Of a DNA stretch of 64,000 nt, positions 61,245 through 64,000 are shown in pieces (the stretch's first letter is position 1; each line of letters opens with the position of its first letter). The stretch comes from Chryseobacterium carnipullorum. Its GTDB lineage: Bacteria > Bacteroidota > Bacteroidia > Flavobacteriales > Weeksellaceae. Below the pieces are notes generated by a model. That model was not told the origin of the DNA. It saw nothing but the letters and a program-made list of their open reading frames with translations, and ran no database searches. The DNA is taken from the NCBI RefSeq assembly GCF_900142785.1, contig NZ_FRCD01000004.1:124001-188000 (forward strand). Reading direction: 5' to 3'. Both the position numbers and the translations under genes were made by a program.

Positions 61245-62159
61245 TTAATTAAATAACTGTCTGTAGCTTAAAGGCGTTTCATCCGTTTTCTTTTTAAACA
61301 ATTTATTAAAAGACTGTGGATGCTCAAAACCTAAAGCATAAGCCACTTCTGATACCGAAAAATTGGTAGCCGTAAGATATTCTTTAGCCTTTTCAATGAG
61401 TTTCTCATGAATGTGCTGCTGTGCATTCTGTCCGGTAAGATTCCGGAGCATATCACTTAGATAATGAGGAGACAGATGAAGTTGAAAAGCCAGAAACTCC
61501 ACTGTGGGAATACCACTTTTTAAGGTCTGCTCCTGATTAAAATAATCTTCAAGTACAGTATCCATTTTAGACAGCAGATCACTGTTGACCGCTTTTCTTG
61601 TGATAAACTGTCTTTTATAAAAACGATTGCTATAGTTCAGCAAAACGTCGATATAAGAAACAATAACATCCTGACTCACCTCATCGATGGCTGTATTCAG
61701 TTCATTTTTGATATTGTCCAACAGTCCCGTGATGACCGTTTTCTCGTGATCAGACAAATGCAGCGCTTCATTGGTATCATAGGAAAAGAACCCAAATTTC
61801 TTAATATTTTTTGCTAAAGGATAACTCCGTATAAAATCGGGATGTACCAGCAGTGAATATCCGCAGTATTCTGCATCCGCGTCTGTAGAAAGAATCTGCC
61901 CCGGAGAGGTAAACATCATTCCACCTTCATTAAAGTCATAATAGCCCTGCCCGTAGCCCATTTTTCCATGCTCAGAAAATTTATAGGAGATCTTATAAAA
62001 ATTGAGATGAAAACTTCTGTTCAGCAGCTCTTTATTAACAATCATTTTGGTATTATCCACCAGGCTCACCAGAGGATGAAGCGGTTTAGGGAGCTTCAGC
62101 AGATTGTGAAGTTCCGATATGGACGAAATTTTCATAGGGGTGGTATCTTTCTTTTCCAT
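61245..62159 (-). CDS. AraC-family transcriptional regulator
   Basis: About 304 residues from the ATG at 62159 (MEKKDTTPMKISSISELHNL); a start 14 codons earlier is less likely. An N-terminal cupin-like sensing domain (FSEHGKMGYGQGYYDFNEGGMMF) is followed by two C-terminal HTHs: VEFLAFQLHLSPHYLSDMLR and FSVSEVAYALGFEHPQSFNKLF with KKKTDETPLSYR. It lies 78 bases downstream of the SDR gene on the same strand. Together they form a common flavobacterial pair, and the regulator may control the SDR. Confidence 0.88.
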   Translation of the reverse strand: MEKKDTTPMKISSISELHNLLKLPKPLHPLVSLVDNTKMIVNKELLNRSFHLNFYKISYKFSEHGKMGYGQGYYDFNEGGMMFTSPGQILSTDADAEYCGYSLLVHPDFIRSYPLAKNIKKFGFFSYDTNEALHLSDHEKTVITGLLDNIKNELNTAIDEVSQDVIVSYIDVLLNYSNRFYKRQFITRKAVNSDLLSKMDTVLEDYFNQEQTLKSGIPTVEFLAFQLHLSPHYLSDMLRNLTGQNAQQHIHEKLIEKAKEYLTATNFSVSEVAYALGFEHPQSFNKLFKKKTDETPLSYRQLFN

Positions 62160-62237
62160 ACTATAAATGTATTGAATATTTAGATTAAAAGACAGCATCA
62201 ATAAAATCTACTTATGCTGCCTTTATATTTCAATAGC

Positions 62238-63035
62238 TTAGATAAACTGTTTTCCAAACTGTTCTCTGAAAAGTTCATCGCCTAACTCAAGACGCTGTGC
62301 ATACAATGCTCTGGCATCTTCTCCCGCTACATATCTTAATTGCTTTTTACCATCGGTAGCAGCTTCATAGACTACTTCAGCAATCTGTACCGGTTCTGAA
62401 GCAGCTTCCATCATTCCTTCCATTTTGGAGAACAAAGAATTGGTCATTTCTTCATAAGCGGGGCTTGTGGCAGCATCTAAGGAACGGCTTACAAAATCTG
62501 TTTTAATGCCTCCCGGAGACACTGTTTTAACGTCAATTCCGAATGGGTTCAACTCATAAGCCAGGCTTTCACTCCAGCCTTCCAGTGCCCACTTGGTCGC
62601 ATGGTAAGTAGAGCCCAAAGGAAATGCAATTAATCCTCCAATGGATGTGGTAGAAATAAACATTCCGCTTTTTCGTTCTCTGAAATACGGGATAAATGCC
62701 TTTGTGACCCGAATCACTCCTAAAAGGTTTGTATCCAGCTGTTTTAGGATCTGCTCATCTGCCAAAGCTTCCAAAGGTCCGATAAGACCGTATCCTGCAT
62801 TATTAAAAACGACATCAATACTCCCTAATTCAAGGGCTTTGCTGACTGTTGATCTGATCTGTTCGAGATTGGTTACATCCAATGGAAGAAGGGTAACGTT
62901 ATCTAAACCGTTGAGTTCTGTATCTGCTTCCGGGTTTCTCATGGTCGCAATAACTTTCCATCCTCTGCTTTGAAATAATTGGGCAGTCGCTTTTCCTAGT
63001 CCTGTTGAAGCGCCTGTTATAAAAATTGTTTTCAT
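62238..63035 (-). CDS. Short-chain dehydrogenase/reductase (SDR)
   Basis: Protein of 265 residues. The nucleotide loop is TGASTGLGKATAQ, VFNNAGYGLIG gives the N-N-A-G motif, and the catalytic tyrosine and lysine are Y144 and K148 (STYHATKWALEG), with a serine near 131. It is a classical SDR of the type often paired with AraC regulators. The substrate is unknown. Confidence 0.9.
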   Translation of the reverse strand: MKTIFITGASTGLGKATAQLFQSRGWKVIATMRNPEADTELNGLDNVTLLPLDVTNLEQIRSTVSKALELGSIDVVFNNAGYGLIGPLEALADEQILKQLDTNLLGVIRVTKAFIPYFRERKSGMFISTTSIGGLIAFPLGSTYHATKWALEGWSESLAYELNPFGIDVKTVSPGGIKTDFVSRSLDAATSPAYEEMTNSLFSKMEGMMEAASEPVQIAEVVYEAATDGKKQLRYVAGEDARALYAQRLELGDELFREQFGKQFI

Positions 63036-63147
63036 TTTGTTCTGTATTAAATTAACAGGACAAAGGTGAGCATTAGAAAAAAAGCTGGAGTTGCCAAATT
63101 GGACTATCGTGTAGCCAAAACGGATTTGAATCTATAAATATGTAAAT

Positions 63148-63178
63148 AAAAAAGGCTCAGATCATAACAATCTGAGCC
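63148..63178 (-). terminator. Terminator of the FabH-like gene
   Basis: Perfect arms GGCTCAGAT (63154-63162) and ATCTGAGCC (63170-63178). The A-run at 63148-63153 gives the minus-strand U-tract. Its arms closely match those of the terminator at 484-512. Confidence 0.7.
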
Positions 63179-63243
63179 CTTTTCTATAGAAGAGAAGTTA
63201 AGGTGAACACTGAGAGCACCACCCTCGTTTCTTATATTATGAG

Positions 63244-64000
63244 TTAAAATTTATAAACAAATGAATTGATATTCATCCCTGCCCCTACAGAGGCAAATAA
63301 AACAACATCCCCTTTTTTTATTTCGTGGGAAGGCAGTTCGCCATCTAAAATCATCGTAAGCAAAGTAGGAATTGTCGCTACACTGCTGTTTCCCAATTTA
63401 GAAATGACCATCGGCATAATATTTTCCGGCATTGGAAGATCGTACAGCTGATAAAAGCGTTTTACGATCGCCTCATCCATCTTTTCATTAGCCTGGTGGA
63501 TAATAATTTTGTCAAGCTGATCAATAGTATATCCGCTCGCATCAATACATTTCTTCATTGCATCGGCTACATTCACCAGCGCAAATTCATAGATCTTACG
63601 GCCATCCATCTTGATGTATTTGGTATCAGGACAGCTTTCGTTGTTGTATGACTTTCCAAAAAACAGAAAGTCTTTTTCGTTTAAAGTATAAGAGGCTGAT
63701 AAATGGGACTGTATTCCACTGTCGTCATCACTGGCTTCCAGAATGGCAGCTCCTGCTCCATCGGCATAGATCATACTGTCTCTGTCGTGGATATCCACAA
63801 CTCTTGAAAGTGTCTCTGCTCCAATCACAAGACAACGCTTTGCAATACCTGATCTGATGAATGCATTGGCCTGGATCACTCCTTCAATCCATCCGGGACA
63901 TCCAAACAGAACATCATAGGCCACACAGAAATTATTTTTGATCTTCAACAGATGTTTTACCCTTGAGGCAAGACTTGGAACGCTGTCCGACTGAACAGTT
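63244..64000 (-). CDS. 3-oxoacyl-ACP synthase III (FabH)-like protein, N-terminus beyond the window
   Basis: At least 252 residues are visible. The frame stays open to base 64000, with TVQSDSVPSLASRVKHLL before the first marked start, which corresponds to FabH sequence and not to a start. The catalytic triad is present: cysteine in YDVLFGCPGWIEG, histidine in IIHQANEKM and asparagine in KLGNSSVATIPTLL. GDVVLFASVGAGMNINSFV is the end block. GCPG instead of the common ACSG places it with FabH-like/DarB-type synthases, so a secondary-metabolite role is as possible as fatty acid initiation. Confidence 0.85.
   Translation of the reverse strand, partial: TVQSDSVPSLASRVKHLLKIKNNFCVAYDVLFGCPGWIEGVIQANAFIRSGIAKRCLVIGAETLSRVVDIHDRDSMIYADGAGAAILEASDDDSGIQSHLSASYTLNEKDFLFFGKSYNNESCPDTKYIKMDGRKIYEFALVNVADAMKKCIDASGYTIDQLDKIIIHQANEKMDEAIVKRFYQLYDLPMPENIMPMVISKLGNSSVATIPTLLTMILDGELPSHEIKKGDVVLFASVGAGMNINSFVYKF

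Overview
The window looks like a chromosomal segment of a flavobacterium close to Chryseobacterium (Bacteroidota). The evidence is low GC, type IX secretion cargo (C-terminal sorting domains with YPNP motifs) and the T9SS protein PorQ, promoters of the TTG-N17-20-TAnnTTTG type in front of several genes, a TamL-type outer-membrane assembly lipoprotein, and flavobacterial neighbourhoods such as porQ-cmk and pyrH-frr. Most of it reads as ordinary chromosome; the accessory signs are relics and small inserted units rather than one large island.

Layout. 1-0.5 kb: relic of a Tn3-family transposon (transposase piece plus frameshifted serine resolvase). 0.6-5.2 kb: secreted M60-type metallopeptidase, a shortened surface-protein gene, tRNA-Ala. 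5.4-13.5 kb: GNAT/MarR pair and a complete RND efflux operon (regulator-adaptor-pump-outer membrane channel). 13.7-17.1 kb: lysine catabolism pair (semialdehyde dehydrogenase, lysine 6-transaminase) followed by a DUF2007 protein. 17.2-19.3 kb: SPFH/Arc pair, small membrane protein, and an isochorismatase-family pseudogene with an internal deletion. 19.5-31 kb: housekeeping block (ftsK, LolA-like, LptF/G-like, frr, pyrH, porQ, cmk, YtxH/holin-like genes, TrmH-type methyltransferase). 31-38.4 kb: tamL, SanA-like protein, flavodoxin-reductase-like protein, thioredoxin-like lipoprotein, FecCD permease and ATPase. 38.4-45.4 kb: MarR regulator with two palindromic operators and a fadN-fadA-fadE beta-oxidation operon, into which two four-helix-bundle (S23/bvIVS family) genes are inserted, one at each intergenic junction and each inside its own imperfect inverted repeat. 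45.4-53 kb: GNAT, small secreted proteins, YegP, small HD hydrolase, M48 peptidase, DUF2490 and a TonB-dependent receptor. 53-64 kb: uvrA, alpha/beta hydrolase, a pair of consensus DnaA boxes, short ORF-plus-terminator units, a peptidase remnant, a membrane TPR regulator, an SGNH/PKD T9SS protein, tRNA-Arg, AraC regulator, SDR, and a FabH-like synthase cut by the window end.

The best candidate for something undescribed is the fad operon. Two diverged S23-family ORFs sit exactly between the co-transcribed genes, each bracketed by complementary flanks. This resembles the intervening sequences of 23S rRNA, but placed in an mRNA. Similar degenerate TTAGAAGTTAGA-type inverted repeats without an ORF occur elsewhere in the window, for example inside the efflux operon. 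Other points worth testing are the palindromic operators of the fad regulator, the inverted DnaA-box pair, and three very short ORFs each followed by a strong terminator.
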